From Clostridium sp. CF012 (GTDB lineage: Bacteria; Bacillota; Clostridia; Clostridiales; Clostridiaceae), in assembly GCF_018861755.1 (NCBI RefSeq), contig NZ_JAHLEF010000016.1, positions 1-64,000 on the forward strand: DNA of 64,000 bases, written 5' to 3'. Both the position numbers and the translations under genes were made by a program. How positions within the stretch are numbered: position 1 is the first letter of the stretch; every line of letters begins with the position of its first letter. Positions 43,971-53,838 of the stretch are shown here, one piece after another. Below the pieces are notes generated by a model, which saw only the letters and a program-made list of their open reading frames with translations, was not told where the DNA came from and ran no database searches.

Positions 43971-46376
43971 TTAACTGCCCATTATAGCAACTATAGTATT
44001 ATGCGTTCCAGCCTTTTGTGGCTTAATAGCACCTTCCACTGCTGTTCCATTTAAAATTATTTCTTTAATGCCCTTCTCTACTCCATTTGGATTTTGCACC
44101 CTTATATTATAAGTTGCTCCACGCCATATGCGGGTAATTTCAAATTCTGTCCACTCTCCTGGTATGCATGGATCTATAATCATACCATCAAAGCTCAGAC
44201 GAACTCCTAGCATGTAGTGAGTTGCTGCATAGTATGCCCAACCAGCACTTCCTGTAAGCCATGGGTGCCTCGCTCTACCATGAGCTGTATGTTCTTTTCC
44301 CATGACGAATTGACAGTATGAGTATGGTTCAGCCTCACGAGTCTCTATCATATCATTTTGATTATAAGGTAATAAGGCGTTATAGAACTTCATAGCTCTG
44401 TCACCACGTCCAAGCATGCATTCAGCAACCCAAGCCCAGGGATTTGGATGACTGAAGATAGCTCCATTTTCCTTAACTCCCTTGTATACACGAGTTACGA
44501 AACCTATTCCCTCATTCGGTTTGGTGTAGGATGGTGAAACTAAGTGTAGACCAAAGTCTGAATATAAATATTCATCTACTGCATCCATACAAGCCTTAGC
44601 CCTCTCTTTGCCTGCTACACCAGAAACAACTGCCCAAGTGTTCGACTCAAGGTGAACCTTTCCTTCTTCATCCTTTTGAGTGCCTATTTTTTCTCCATCT
44701 GCTGTAATTCCACGAATATACCATTCCCCATCCCAAAGCTCATTTTCACATACTTTTTTAACCCTACTCGCTATCGCACCATATATCGCTACATCTTCTG
44801 CTCTACCTAAGAAGTTAGCACATTCAACAAAGTTGTTTAGTGCCCAAAAATGCAGGAAAGATACTAGAGCGCTTTCTCCGCCTCCAAGGTTTAAGCAGTC
44901 ATTCCAGTCAGCTCTAAGACCTTTACAAATCCCTGTAGCCCCAACCTGCTCAGTTGAGAAATCAAGTATTTTCTTCATGTGATCATATACCGTGGCTTCT
45001 CCTCCATCAGCAAAAGTAACCATCATATCAAAGAATTGGACTTCACCAGTTTCTTGTACATATTCACATATTGCTGCAATTAGCCATAATGCGTCATCTG
45101 AGCATGCATCCTTTAATCCATGTACTACATCCGACATGCTTGGAGTTGGTACAACTGTTGGTGATTTTGAAGGTAAAACTTTAGAAGTCTCTGGATCAAA
45201 CCATTCTGGCTGGAATAAATGTAAGCCGTAGCCTATGCTCGACTGTGCACGAAGAAGTTCAATTATACGTTGTTTACACTTTTTAGGATTTGTATGAGGA
45301 ATGCACATAACATCTTGAGCAGTATCTCTATATCCAAGTCCCGTTCTTCCACCTACTTCTATAAATGAAGCAAACCTGGAGAAGACAACATTTGTTTCTG
45401 CTTGATAAAGGTTCCATGTATTTATCATGGTATTCATGCCTTCATTTGGAGTCCTAATCTGAAATGATGATAATTTTCCTTCCCAGTATTCGCGAAGTTC
45501 AGTAAATGCTTGATCTACAGTAGCAAGATTTGAATATTTGGCCTTCATTTTTTTACCTATAGTTCTTTCACCAACACCAACCATAAATATAACCCTAGTC
45601 TCTTCTCCTGGAGCTAAGGTTATTTTTTTATGCAGCGCACCACAGTGATTTCCACCGAGTTCTGAGCTTCCACTACAAATCCCCTTTTCTACAGCTATTG
45701 GATTATCTTCAGTGTGGTAGCTTCCTAAAAATTTATCTCTTAAACAGTCATAGCTCTCTGGCTTAAAACTTGATGCCATGTATTGATAACCCGTTTTATC
45801 AGTATCATAAAAAAGATCATTTTCTATAACTCCATCTTCATAACTAGAACCTGATGCGTATAAGCTCATTTGAAAGTTTTGATTATCCATATCAATATTT
45901 TGGAATGAGAACTCTACGTAAGAAAATACACTTAATTTACGTGGAATTGTTCCATTGTTAACTATCTTTACATCCCATAATTCTACATCATCGTTTACTG
46001 GTATAAACAAAATCTGTTGGGCACTTATATCGCTATATTCACAAGAAAATTTGGAATAAGATAGCCCATGACGACACTCATAATTGGCCTTTTTAAGGTC
46101 CTTGCCAACTGGCTGCCAAGAAATTGTCCAATAGTCGTTAGATTCATCATCACGAAGGTAAACATAGTGCCCAGGTCTATCTAGTGGTACGCCGTTTGGT
46201 CTAAACCGGGTTATCCTATTGTATTGTGGCTTCTTATGAAATAGGTACCCACCTGCGTTGTGAGAAATTACAGCACACATATCTTTAACCCCAAGATAAT
46301 TCGTCCAAGATACTGGCACATCAGGGCGCTTAATAACATATTCCCTGTTTACATTATCAAAATATCCATATTTCAT
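43971..46376 (-). CDS. chbP: GH94 N,N'-diacetylchitobiose phosphorylase
   Basis: An 801-residue cytoplasmic phosphorylase splitting (GlcNAc)2 with phosphate into GlcNAc-1-P and GlcNAc. The N-terminus MKYGYFDNVNREYVIKRPDV, followed by SWTNYLG and VISHNAGGY, matches Vibrio ChbP closely, and the size is the same. The catalytic acid is the Asp of GLRADWNDCLNLGGGES (about 490-506); EVGGRTGLGYRDTAQDVM is the glycone region. The alternative is cellobiose phosphorylase, but the ChbP match and the amino-sugar setting favour chitobiose. TAAGGGAG before the ATG. Confidence 0.92.
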   Translation of the reverse strand: MKYGYFDNVNREYVIKRPDVPVSWTNYLGVKDMCAVISHNAGGYLFHKKPQYNRITRFRPNGVPLDRPGHYVYLRDDESNDYWTISWQPVGKDLKKANYECRHGLSYSKFSCEYSDISAQQILFIPVNDDVELWDVKIVNNGTIPRKLSVFSYVEFSFQNIDMDNQNFQMSLYASGSSYEDGVIENDLFYDTDKTGYQYMASSFKPESYDCLRDKFLGSYHTEDNPIAVEKGICSGSSELGGNHCGALHKKITLAPGEETRVIFMVGVGERTIGKKMKAKYSNLATVDQAFTELREYWEGKLSSFQIRTPNEGMNTMINTWNLYQAETNVVFSRFASFIEVGGRTGLGYRDTAQDVMCIPHTNPKKCKQRIIELLRAQSSIGYGLHLFQPEWFDPETSKVLPSKSPTVVPTPSMSDVVHGLKDACSDDALWLIAAICEYVQETGEVQFFDMMVTFADGGEATVYDHMKKILDFSTEQVGATGICKGLRADWNDCLNLGGGESALVSFLHFWALNNFVECANFLGRAEDVAIYGAIASRVKKVCENELWDGEWYIRGITADGEKIGTQKDEEGKVHLESNTWAVVSGVAGKERAKACMDAVDEYLYSDFGLHLVSPSYTKPNEGIGFVTRVYKGVKENGAIFSHPNPWAWVAECMLGRGDRAMKFYNALLPYNQNDMIETREAEPYSYCQFVMGKEHTAHGRARHPWLTGSAGWAYYAATHYMLGVRLSFDGMIIDPCIPGEWTEFEITRIWRGATYNIRVQNPNGVEKGIKEIILNGTAVEGAIKPQKAGTHNTIVAIMGS

Positions 46377-46398
46377 TTTATCTTCTCCCTTAGCTATA

Positions 46399-48537
46399 TT
46401 AAAATTTAAATTTATTTATTAACTCAATTAATCCATTTGCTTTGTCATTCAACCCTTCAGCTAGTGAATTCATTAAATCATTCGAACTTGATTGGTTTTG
46501 TATCGTTTCTGTGACTTCTTGTGTTGCAGCTGTATTTTCCTCTGAGATTGCTGAGATATTAGTAATTGCCTCGTACAAATAATTTTTATCCTCATCTATT
46601 ACATTTATAGACTTCATAGTATATTCCATTGCGTCAGAAATACCTGAAATTGAAACTTTAATGTCATCAAAGGATTTAATTGTACTACTAACTTGATTTA
46701 GTTCTTCCTTGAATAATTCCTTAGCATGGCTGGATATTTCTAAGGAAGCTCTTATTGATGTATTTACTTTGCTTATAATCTTTTCAATTTCAAAGGAAGC
46801 ACTTTGAGACTGCTCAGCTAATTTTCTAATTTCAATGGCAACTATTGAGAAACCTCTTCCAGCATCTCCAGCTCTTGCAGCTTCTATTGAAGCATTTAAT
46901 GCAAGGAGGTTGGTTTGTTTTGTAATACTATTAATTTTATTCAAAATGGTAAGGATATTTTTAGTGTTTTCATTTAATTCAACAATAGTATCTGATACCT
47001 TTGACATTGCACCAGAATTGTTTTCAGAAGTTTTGCTTAAGTTGTTAATTGTATTTGAGCTTTTATTTATAACATCAATTGAATTACAAGTTGCTTTACT
47101 AACGTTATTCAATGACATTATTGCACTTACAATTTCACCATTGAATTTATCTGATATTCTAGCACAACTTAGGGTTTCCTCTGTTTGTTTTGAAGAACCC
47201 ATGGTTATTTCTCCCACAGCTAAAACAACTTTCTTTGAACTAATATTAATACTGTTTGATAAATTTAATATTTGAGCTGAAGAACTTGTTGTTTCTTTTG
47301 AAAGACCCGCAGTAATAGATAACATTTGCTTTAATTTTTCAGTCATGTTATTAAATTTACGGCTTAATTCATTAATCTCGTAAATACGATAGCTATTAGT
47401 TTTAAAGGTAAAATCACCTTGTGATACTTTTTCTGCAACAAGGATGATATCATTTATTGGATAGGTAATTCTGATGCTTATAAACATAGAAAATATAATT
47501 GTGAGAATTACACAAAGAATAATAATTGGAATAGATATAACCCCAATACTATTTGCAGTGGAAGAAAGTTCACTTGCAGGAACTACGGCTATAAGCTTCC
47601 ATTCACTTGTACTATAAGTTGAAACTACTCCATGCATCTTTTTCCCTTTAGATGTATAGTCGAAGGCACCTTTACCTAGCAGTTTAATTTGATCCCATAT
47701 AGGTAAGTCAACTTTTTTGCCACCAAAGGTAGTATCCTTGTGGGCAATAATATTTCCATATTTATTCGAAATTAACATATATCCACTTGCACCTATTTCT
47801 GTATCTCTTATTGAGGAAGCAAAAATATCCGCATCGGCGTTTATTACCATCATACCAGCTATTTTCATAGTTGATGGGTTTTTTAACACCCTCATATAGC
47901 TAATAATTCGCTCATGTGAAGTTGAAAATGTATTTTCATGAACTTTGGACCATATGCCTTTTCCATCAGCGGAAACTGCGGCCTTATAGTCATCTGTTTC
48001 TTTAAAAGCAGAATATTTAGCTACATCTTTAATATCTGAACTAGAGGAATCAGAACTTCTAGAGATGTCATTGTCCGATAGAACATAGATACTTTTAATA
48101 AAACCAGAACCCCCACTCCCTACTAATGTAGCCAAGGTTTTGGAAAGATTATTAATAGACTCAATTTTCTCAAATTCGTCAATTGACGTTGTAGTTAGTT
48201 CTGTAATAAACTCCTTATTTGAAATAATTTGACTTGAAACTGCTTCAATAGAAGCATCAATTACCTGTATATAATTCATGTTTTGATTTAAAATTTGAGA
48301 AGTAGCTTTCTCAAAATCTGCTGAAACCTTTTGTTTAGTAACTACATAGATTAATAACGCAGAAATAGATAAAGTGAATAAAGATAGTAAGGTAAAAGTT
48401 ATAACTAATTTCTTAAACAAACCACCCTTAGTTTTCAAATCCTTAAGAAACTTCAAACTAAATTTCTCGGATTTAGTACTTTTTAAGGGCTTTTGTGAAC
48501 CACTTATTTGGATTGCTTTAAAATTAATTTTGCCCAT
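46399..48537 (-). CDS. Methyl-accepting chemotaxis protein within the chitobiose operon
   Basis: About 712 residues. An N-terminal cytoplasmic tail of about 45 residues, first membrane helix ([23 protein letters not shown]), an extracellular dCache-type sensor (roughly 70-325), second helix ([19 protein letters not shown]), HAMP ([24 protein letters not shown]) and a signalling hairpin with tip [32 protein letters not shown] (conserved E-A-A-R-A-G-E-x-G-R-G-F). GAGAGG precedes ATG 48537. Encoded between the ABC permeases and chbP, so it probably steers cells to chito-oligosaccharides, directly or through the binding protein. Confidence 0.88.
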   Translation of the reverse strand: MGKINFKAIQISGSQKPLKSTKSEKFSLKFLKDLKTKGGLFKKLVITFTLLSLFTLSISALLIYVVTKQKVSADFEKATSQILNQNMNYIQVIDASIEAVSSQIISNKEFITELTTTSIDEFEKIESINNLSKTLATLVGSGGSGFIKSIYVLSDNDISRSSDSSSSDIKDVAKYSAFKETDDYKAAVSADGKGIWSKVHENTFSTSHERIISYMRVLKNPSTMKIAGMMVINADADIFASSIRDTEIGASGYMLISNKYGNIIAHKDTTFGGKKVDLPIWDQIKLLGKGAFDYTSKGKKMHGVVSTYSTSEWKLIAVVPASELSSTANSIGVISIPIIILCVILTIIFSMFISIRITYPINDIILVAEKVSQGDFTFKTNSYRIYEINELSRKFNNMTEKLKQMLSITAGLSKETTSSSAQILNLSNSINISSKKVVLAVGEITMGSSKQTEETLSCARISDKFNGEIVSAIMSLNNVSKATCNSIDVINKSSNTINNLSKTSENNSGAMSKVSDTIVELNENTKNILTILNKINSITKQTNLLALNASIEAARAGDAGRGFSIVAIEIRKLAEQSQSASFEIEKIISKVNTSIRASLEISSHAKELFKEELNQVSSTIKSFDDIKVSISGISDAMEYTMKSINVIDEDKNYLYEAITNISAISEENTAATQEVTETIQNQSSSNDLMNSLAEGLNDKANGLIELINKFKF

Positions 48538-48584
48538 TATAATTCCTCTCAAAATTTATTCTTTAGAAGTTAGGTTGATTTTCC

Positions 48585-49466
48585 TTATCCCTTAACAGCA
48601 CCAGCTGTCAATCCCTTAATTACATATTTTTGAGAAATTACATAGAGTACTATCACTGGAATTATTGTTATTGTGAGCGCTGCCATCATTGCACCATAAT
48701 CCGTATTAAACTGGCTTGAAATTTGGGTTAAAAGCACACTTATAGGTCTTAGTTCCCCTACAAGATACACAAGTGGAAGAAGTAAATCATTATAAGACCA
48801 TAAAAAAATCATTATACCTGAGGTTGCGAGTATTGGAGTAGACAATGGGAGTATTATTTTCATAAATATTTTTGGTATACTACACCCATCTATTATGGCA
48901 GCTTCTTCAAGCTCAACAGGAAGAGACTTCATAAATCCCGTCATCATAATTATAGCGAAATTTAAAAATCCAGCAGTATGTGGTACTATTACAGCTAAAT
49001 AAGTGTTATTAAAATGAAAAAACTGTAATATTTTAATATTAGGAATAATAACTGCAAACTGTGGAACAAGCATACTAGCAACTAAAAGTATCATTATTGG
49101 TCCATTTAGAAAAAACTTAAACCTTGACAATACAAATGCAGCCATTGCTCCAAGAATTAATACTAATACAACAACCGTACCAGAAATAATAAGACTATTA
49201 AAAAATCCCCTAGGAATGTCTATTTGAGAATATTTCCCAAGTGCACGGAAGTTATCTAAATTAAATTTAGTTGGAAAACTAAGAGCGCTAGAAATTATTT
49301 CAGATGAGCTCTTAAAGCTATTCATAATAACCCATGCTATTGGTGCAATGGTTGTTATCCCCCATGCTATTAATATAAAATGTGTAATAACCTTCGACAT
49401 AGTAATTTTTGATTTATTACGTTTTTTTTCTATATAAATATCTTTTGAAACTTTTGTATTTAACAT
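48585..49466 (-). CDS. Carbohydrate ABC transporter permease (MalG-like), chitobiose operon
   Basis: A 293-residue permease with six helices after a basic N-terminal tail. EEAAIIDGCSIPKIFMKIILPLSTP (EAA loop, about 190-214) contacts the ATPase; C-terminal SQKYVIKGLTAGAVKG is typical of MalG proteins. It is 24 bases downstream of its MalF-like partner. Substrate by context is N,N'-diacetylchitobiose or longer chitin oligomers. Confidence 0.9.
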   Translation of the reverse strand: MLNTKVSKDIYIEKKRNKSKITMSKVITHFILIAWGITTIAPIAWVIMNSFKSSSEIISSALSFPTKFNLDNFRALGKYSQIDIPRGFFNSLIISGTVVVLVLILGAMAAFVLSRFKFFLNGPIMILLVASMLVPQFAVIIPNIKILQFFHFNNTYLAVIVPHTAGFLNFAIIMMTGFMKSLPVELEEAAIIDGCSIPKIFMKIILPLSTPILATSGIMIFLWSYNDLLLPLVYLVGELRPISVLLTQISSQFNTDYGAMMAALTITIIPVIVLYVISQKYVIKGLTAGAVKG

Positions 49467-49490
49467 ACTCTAACATCCCCTCATAATCAA

Positions 49491-50360
49491 CTAATAACTT
49501 ATCGGCTCTTTCCTTGACATTAATGTAGTAATAATAGTCAAACCAATTCCGATAACAACCATAAGAATAGATAGTGCAGACCCATAGCCTTGATTCATAG
49601 ATTGGAATGTAGTTTGATATATATACGTGCTCAAAACCTGACTTGAATTCATCGGACCACCCTGGGTTATTGTAAATATAATATCAAAAACCTTTATAGC
49701 TGATGTAATTACGAGTGCAATAGTTGTAATTATTACATCCCTTATAAGTGGAAGTGTTATATATATTGATTTGGAGAATCCCGTTACACCATCCAAAGCT
49801 GCTGATTCATATATATCACTTGGTATTTTTGTAAGTGCGGTCATAAATATTACAAAATAAAAACCAGTCATTTGCCAAATATACGGCATCATAGAAAGTA
49901 ATGCTGAAGATTTTTCAGTTAACCATATTTTCTTTGACATACCAAATATACCTAAAATGTTATTCAAAAGACCTGCATCATACTGATATGTAAGTGCGAA
50001 CAAGAGTCCTATTGCGGAACCTGATACTACAACTGGAAAAAAGAAAACTGTTCTATAAAGCTTAAAACCCCTCTTAACTCCGTCCATGAGCATTGCAAGG
50101 AGTAGAGCGAATCCAATTTCAAATATAATACATAATAATATTAATAATAGTGTGTTTTTGATTGCTATCCCAACTACGGGGTCCTGTAAAAGTCTCTGAT
50201 AATTCGCAAGGCCTATAAAAGTCTTTTTCTTTGAAAAATAATGCCATTCAGTTAAACTAAAATAGAAGGTTTGGATTAGCGGATTGAATAGAAAAACCGT
50301 AATTAAAGTAAGGGCTGGTGCTAAAAATAAAAGAGCATATTTTTTATCCTTTAAAATCAT
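49491..50360 (-). CDS. Carbohydrate ABC transporter permease (MalF-like), chitobiose operon
   Basis: About 289 residues, six membrane helices. LLFLAPALTLITVFLFNPLIQTFYFSLTEW opens the protein (shown in family order: LLFLAPALTLI, FLFNPLIQTFYFSL); the EAA loop is ESAALDGVTGFSKSIYITLPL. ATG 50360 is 8 bases after GGGAG; upstream in-frame ATGs lack an SD or lie too near it. No ATPase gene accompanies the permeases, so a shared MsmK-type ATPase is expected. Confidence 0.88.
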   Translation of the reverse strand: MILKDKKYALLFLAPALTLITVFLFNPLIQTFYFSLTEWHYFSKKKTFIGLANYQRLLQDPVVGIAIKNTLLLILLCIIFEIGFALLLAMLMDGVKRGFKLYRTVFFFPVVVSGSAIGLLFALTYQYDAGLLNNILGIFGMSKKIWLTEKSSALLSMMPYIWQMTGFYFVIFMTALTKIPSDIYESAALDGVTGFSKSIYITLPLIRDVIITTIALVITSAIKVFDIIFTITQGGPMNSSQVLSTYIYQTTFQSMNQGYGSALSILMVVIGIGLTIITTLMSRKEPISY

Positions 50361-50389
50361 ATTCATTACTCCCTGAAACATTATTTTGA

Positions 50390-50437
50390 AATACACAATG
50401 CTCAACATATAGTAAATTCTATTGCGCATTGTGTATT
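50390..50437 (-). repeat. Stem-loop between binding-protein and permease genes
   Basis: Perfect 12-bp inverted repeat AATACACAATGC / GCATTGTGTATT with a 24-base loop and no T-run. Like the hairpin at 33618 it follows a binding-protein gene and may stabilise its transcript. Confidence 0.65.
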
Positions 50438-50483
50438 ATTAATTTAAGATATTATTAATTTTAGATATTACTAATGAGTCTAA

Positions 50484-51749
50484 TTATTTTGCTAATTTTT
50501 GTGCTTCATCAAGTACTTGTTGTGAAGTCTTCTTTCCAGCAACTATATATTGCATACCTTTCCATATAGTTGTAAAGGCTTCCTGATTCATATTATCTCC
50601 AGCAGGACTAGTCATGCTAGTAGCCTTAGTCATAAAGTTATCGATATTTTTTGAGAGTGTGCCACCTGTAGTTGAAGTTGGTACATTTTGAAGTGGAACG
50701 CCTCCTTTTTCAGCAAATTTCGCAAGTTGTTCTGGTTGAGTCATAAACTTAACAAATTTCATTCCAGCTCCATCTTTCTTGTCATTAAGAGCCTTAGTTA
50801 CATACCAGCCTGTGCCTGTACCACCAATGATGTCATTAGCACCCGCTTTTGCTCCAGGTACTAGCGGCATTGGTATTATATCAACATTTTCCATCTTCTG
50901 AAATGCTCCACCTGACCAAGAACCTGAAATAAACATTGCAGCTTTCTTATCAGCAAAAGCCTGAGCACAAGCAGCTTGTTTAATTGTTAAGGCATCTTTT
51001 GTAAACGCTTTTTTATCATAAAGGTCTTTAGCGAGTGCAAGCGCTGGAGCCCAGCTGGCATCAAATGCTTTATTGTGACCGGAAGCTCCGCCTTGTGAAA
51101 GTAATAATGTTTCAATTAAATAATGTGGTTCTTCAGCAAATGAAGTAGCAATTGGAGTTATGTTTTTTGCATTAAGTACTGGAATAGCCTTTAAAATATC
51201 CTCATAAGTCTTAGGAATTTCAAGTCCGTTATTCTTAAATAAATCGGTATTTATCCATACTCCTTCAAAGAATCCAATGTAAGGAAGTGCATAAAGCTTA
51301 CCCTCATACTTACCAGCATCCAGGCCTGCTTTCTTAAATGTTCCAGCCCAAGCAGTATCTTTAGCTAATTCATCTTCCCAAGAAATAACCTTACCGGAAT
51401 CAACAAGCGGTTTTCCAGCTGCACCATTAAATCCATATGTTACATCTGGTTCATTACCTGAAGCAAAATCAGTATTTATTTTTGTTTTAAAAGCCTCACT
51501 TGCAGCAGAAGTAGCTTCATCTATAACTTTGATTTTAGGATATTTAACTTGGAAATCTTTTATGGCCTGTTGCCATACTTCTGTGTATGGGTCTGCACCA
51601 GTAAAGGTTGTTTCTACTCTAATTGTTACTTCCTTCTCCTCTGCAACTGGTGTAGTTGCTGCTGGTTTCTTAGTACCACATCCAACCAAAGTTGAAGCTA
51701 AAACAGCAGTTGTCATGAGCAAACAAATAATTTTTTTTGATTTTTTCAT
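50484..51749 (-). CDS. Extracellular solute-binding lipoprotein, chitobiose ABC transporter
   Basis: A 421-residue lipoprotein: signal MKKSKKIICLLMTTAVLAST, lipobox TLVGC (C24). The mature domain is a family 1 sugar-binding protein (VTYGFNGAAGKPLVDSGKVI, YALPYIGFFEGVWINTDLFKNN, AAMFISGSWSGGAF). First gene of the chitobiose operon, behind the promoter faced by the YesM/YesN genes. GGGGGG before the ATG. Confidence 0.9.
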   Translation of the reverse strand: MKKSKKIICLLMTTAVLASTLVGCGTKKPAATTPVAEEKEVTIRVETTFTGADPYTEVWQQAIKDFQVKYPKIKVIDEATSAASEAFKTKINTDFASGNEPDVTYGFNGAAGKPLVDSGKVISWEDELAKDTAWAGTFKKAGLDAGKYEGKLYALPYIGFFEGVWINTDLFKNNGLEIPKTYEDILKAIPVLNAKNITPIATSFAEEPHYLIETLLLSQGGASGHNKAFDASWAPALALAKDLYDKKAFTKDALTIKQAACAQAFADKKAAMFISGSWSGGAFQKMENVDIIPMPLVPGAKAGANDIIGGTGTGWYVTKALNDKKDGAGMKFVKFMTQPEQLAKFAEKGGVPLQNVPTSTTGGTLSKNIDNFMTKATSMTSPAGDNMNQEAFTTIWKGMQYIVAGKKTSQQVLDEAQKLAK

Positions 51750-51850
51750 TTTGATATCCCCCCATTTTTAATTTTTACAATATTATTAATATATTAATGT
51801 ATGAGCTTTTCGCATATTAACAATATTGATTGAATTTTTTCAAATTACCG

Positions 51851-51894
51851 TGTAAATGTTTTCATAATTGTTAACAACTTACAAACACATTATA
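51851..51894 (-). promoter_or_regulatory. Chitobiose operon promoter and cre-like site
   Basis: Minus strand -10 TATAAT (51894-51889) preceded by a poor -35 (TTTAAT at 17 bp), as expected for an activator-dependent promoter. TGTAAATGTTTTCA (51851-51864), in the transcribed leader, matches the CcpA cre consensus with one mismatch (T for C at the centre), suitable for roadblock repression. Confidence 0.6.
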
Positions 51895-52061
51895 CCATCC
51901 ATCTCAAAAACATTAAATCAGTTCAAATTGGCATTTATTTGTTTATTTTGGCTTGTAAGTAAAATAATAGAATTTGTAATTCATTAAGCGAAATAGCGAA
52001 ATATACTGTATAATAATAGAAAACATACTAAAATTTAAATGCATATGAAAGGACTTTTATT

Positions 52062-53822
52062 ATGACAAAATATTCTATGAAATCCAAGCTTATTATTATT
52101 GCAATTCTATTTATTCTTTATCCTACAATAATTATTGGATATTTAGGATATGTCAACTATTCAAAAATGATTAAAGAAAAAGCTATAGTGGACTATCAAA
52201 GTGCAGCTGAGCAACTAACAGAATCACTTTCAGACAGAATGGACAAGCTTAACCTCTTCTCAATACAGCTTTTTTATGACCGCAAAATAATTGATACAAA
52301 TACTTTAATTAATTCTAATAATTTAGATTTTATATATGAAAATAGTTTCCAACAGTATTTACAATCTTTACTTTTCTCTAAATATGAACTAAACGAAATT
52401 CTCATTAAATATTCTGAGAGTGAAAAGGTTTTTCAAGCAAATAGAACTTTTGTTGCTACTACAGATTGCTATACCAATATGGATAAGTTAAATGAGCTAG
52501 CCATAAAAGGAAAGGGAGCTCCAGTATGGTATGTAACAAGTAAAAAGGGGAAAATAGATGGTATTTACCTTGCAAAATCCATATACGATTCATTAAATGT
52601 GAATAAGGTAGTTGGTCTTCTAGCCTTCGAAATAGATAATCAATACTTTCTAGAAGTATTTAACAATCTCATAATTAACTCAAAGCAAACCTTGGGTCTC
52701 TATAGTAGCGATGGTCAATTAATATTTATAAATGATAGTTTTGATGTAAATTCCAATAAATCCATACAATCTTTTCTTGATTCTAATTTAGACAAAGGCG
52801 AAGGCGAGGTAAAGACTAAAAATGATTCTATATATATGATATATGACACAATTAAACCAGCCAATTGGAAACTTGTTGTTGGAATTTCAGGAAATGTATT
52901 ATTTAAAGAAATACGAAAAGTAGCCAAATTTAGCATAATTCTATGTATAGCTACTCTTCCTATTTGCTTATTACTTATAAATTACTTACATAGTACAATT
53001 ATACGTCCACTGAATATATTAATAAAAAGGATGAAGGAAATAGAAAATGGTAACATGGGTGTAATAATAGAAAGTAATCGAAAGGATGAGTTTGGTTTCG
53101 TGTTTCGTACCTTTAATAAAATGTCGGAAAATATAAAGAATCTAATTGATACAGTATATAAAGAACAAATTGTAATGAAGCAATCTGAAATTAATGCGCT
53201 GCAAGCTCAAATCAATCCTCATTTTTTGTATAATACACTTGAGGCCATAAACTGGAAGGCAAAAATTCACGGCGATGATGAGGTCAGTGAAATGATTTCC
53301 GCTTTTTCGTACATTATAGAAGCAAACCTGAATAGGAGCAATGAGAAATTTATTCCTATTTATAAAGAAATCGAATACATCCAAAGCTATAAATTTTTAA
53401 TTCAAAAACGATTTGGCAAAAAAATAGAATTTAATTTAGCTGTTGATGAGGACACCCTTAATAACTGTCTTCCTAAGCTCTTAATTCAACCTATAATTGA
53501 AAACACAATATACCATGGCCTTGAAATGAAAAAAGGTGGAGGAACAGTAGATATTACAATAAAGAAGGAAAATAATCAACTAATTATTACTGTAGCAGAC
53601 GATGGGTTAGGTATTGAAAAAAATAAATTACTAGCCCTTACAGAAGCCATGAGCGATGATAAGTTTTCAGAACCTGAAAATTTCTTGGATAATTCTAAGA
53701 TAGGTGTAATTAATGTACATCGCAGAATTAGACTACTTTATGGTAAGGACTACGGAGTAAACATAGAAAGTAAGGAGGGTATGTGGACGCTTGTTACAAT
53801 TAAAGTACCTGTAAGCAGTTAA
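52062..53822 (+). CDS. YesM-type sensor histidine kinase
   Basis: A 586-residue membrane kinase. First helix about 9-30, extracellular sensor to about 285, second helix about 287-308, HAMP (IIRPLNILIKRMKEIENGNM), then the HPK7/His_kinase motif QAQINPHFLYNTLEAINWKA with H387, and the ATPase domain (IIENTIYHGLEMKKGGGTVDI, ITVADDGLGIEKNKL). It overlooks the divergent chitobiose operon and is followed by a YesN-like regulator gene 16 bases later. Likely ligand: chito-oligosaccharide or loaded binding protein. Confidence 0.92.
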   Translation: MTKYSMKSKLIIIAILFILYPTIIIGYLGYVNYSKMIKEKAIVDYQSAAEQLTESLSDRMDKLNLFSIQLFYDRKIIDTNTLINSNNLDFIYENSFQQYLQSLLFSKYELNEILIKYSESEKVFQANRTFVATTDCYTNMDKLNELAIKGKGAPVWYVTSKKGKIDGIYLAKSIYDSLNVNKVVGLLAFEIDNQYFLEVFNNLIINSKQTLGLYSSDGQLIFINDSFDVNSNKSIQSFLDSNLDKGEGEVKTKNDSIYMIYDTIKPANWKLVVGISGNVLFKEIRKVAKFSIILCIATLPICLLLINYLHSTIIRPLNILIKRMKEIENGNMGVIIESNRKDEFGFVFRTFNKMSENIKNLIDTVYKEQIVMKQSEINALQAQINPHFLYNTLEAINWKAKIHGDDEVSEMISAFSYIIEANLNRSNEKFIPIYKEIEYIQSYKFLIQKRFGKKIEFNLAVDEDTLNNCLPKLLIQPIIENTIYHGLEMKKGGGTVDITIKKENNQLIITVADDGLGIEKNKLLALTEAMSDDKFSEPENFLDNSKIGVINVHRRIRLLYGKDYGVNIESKEGMWTLVTIKVPVSS

Positions 53823-53838
53823 AAGGGGTGTATATTAA

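Noticed and set aside
43971-46376. Cellobiose phosphorylase as the main call
   Set aside because: The N-terminal and catalytic-region sequences agree better with diacetylchitobiose phosphorylase, and the surrounding genes process amino sugars.
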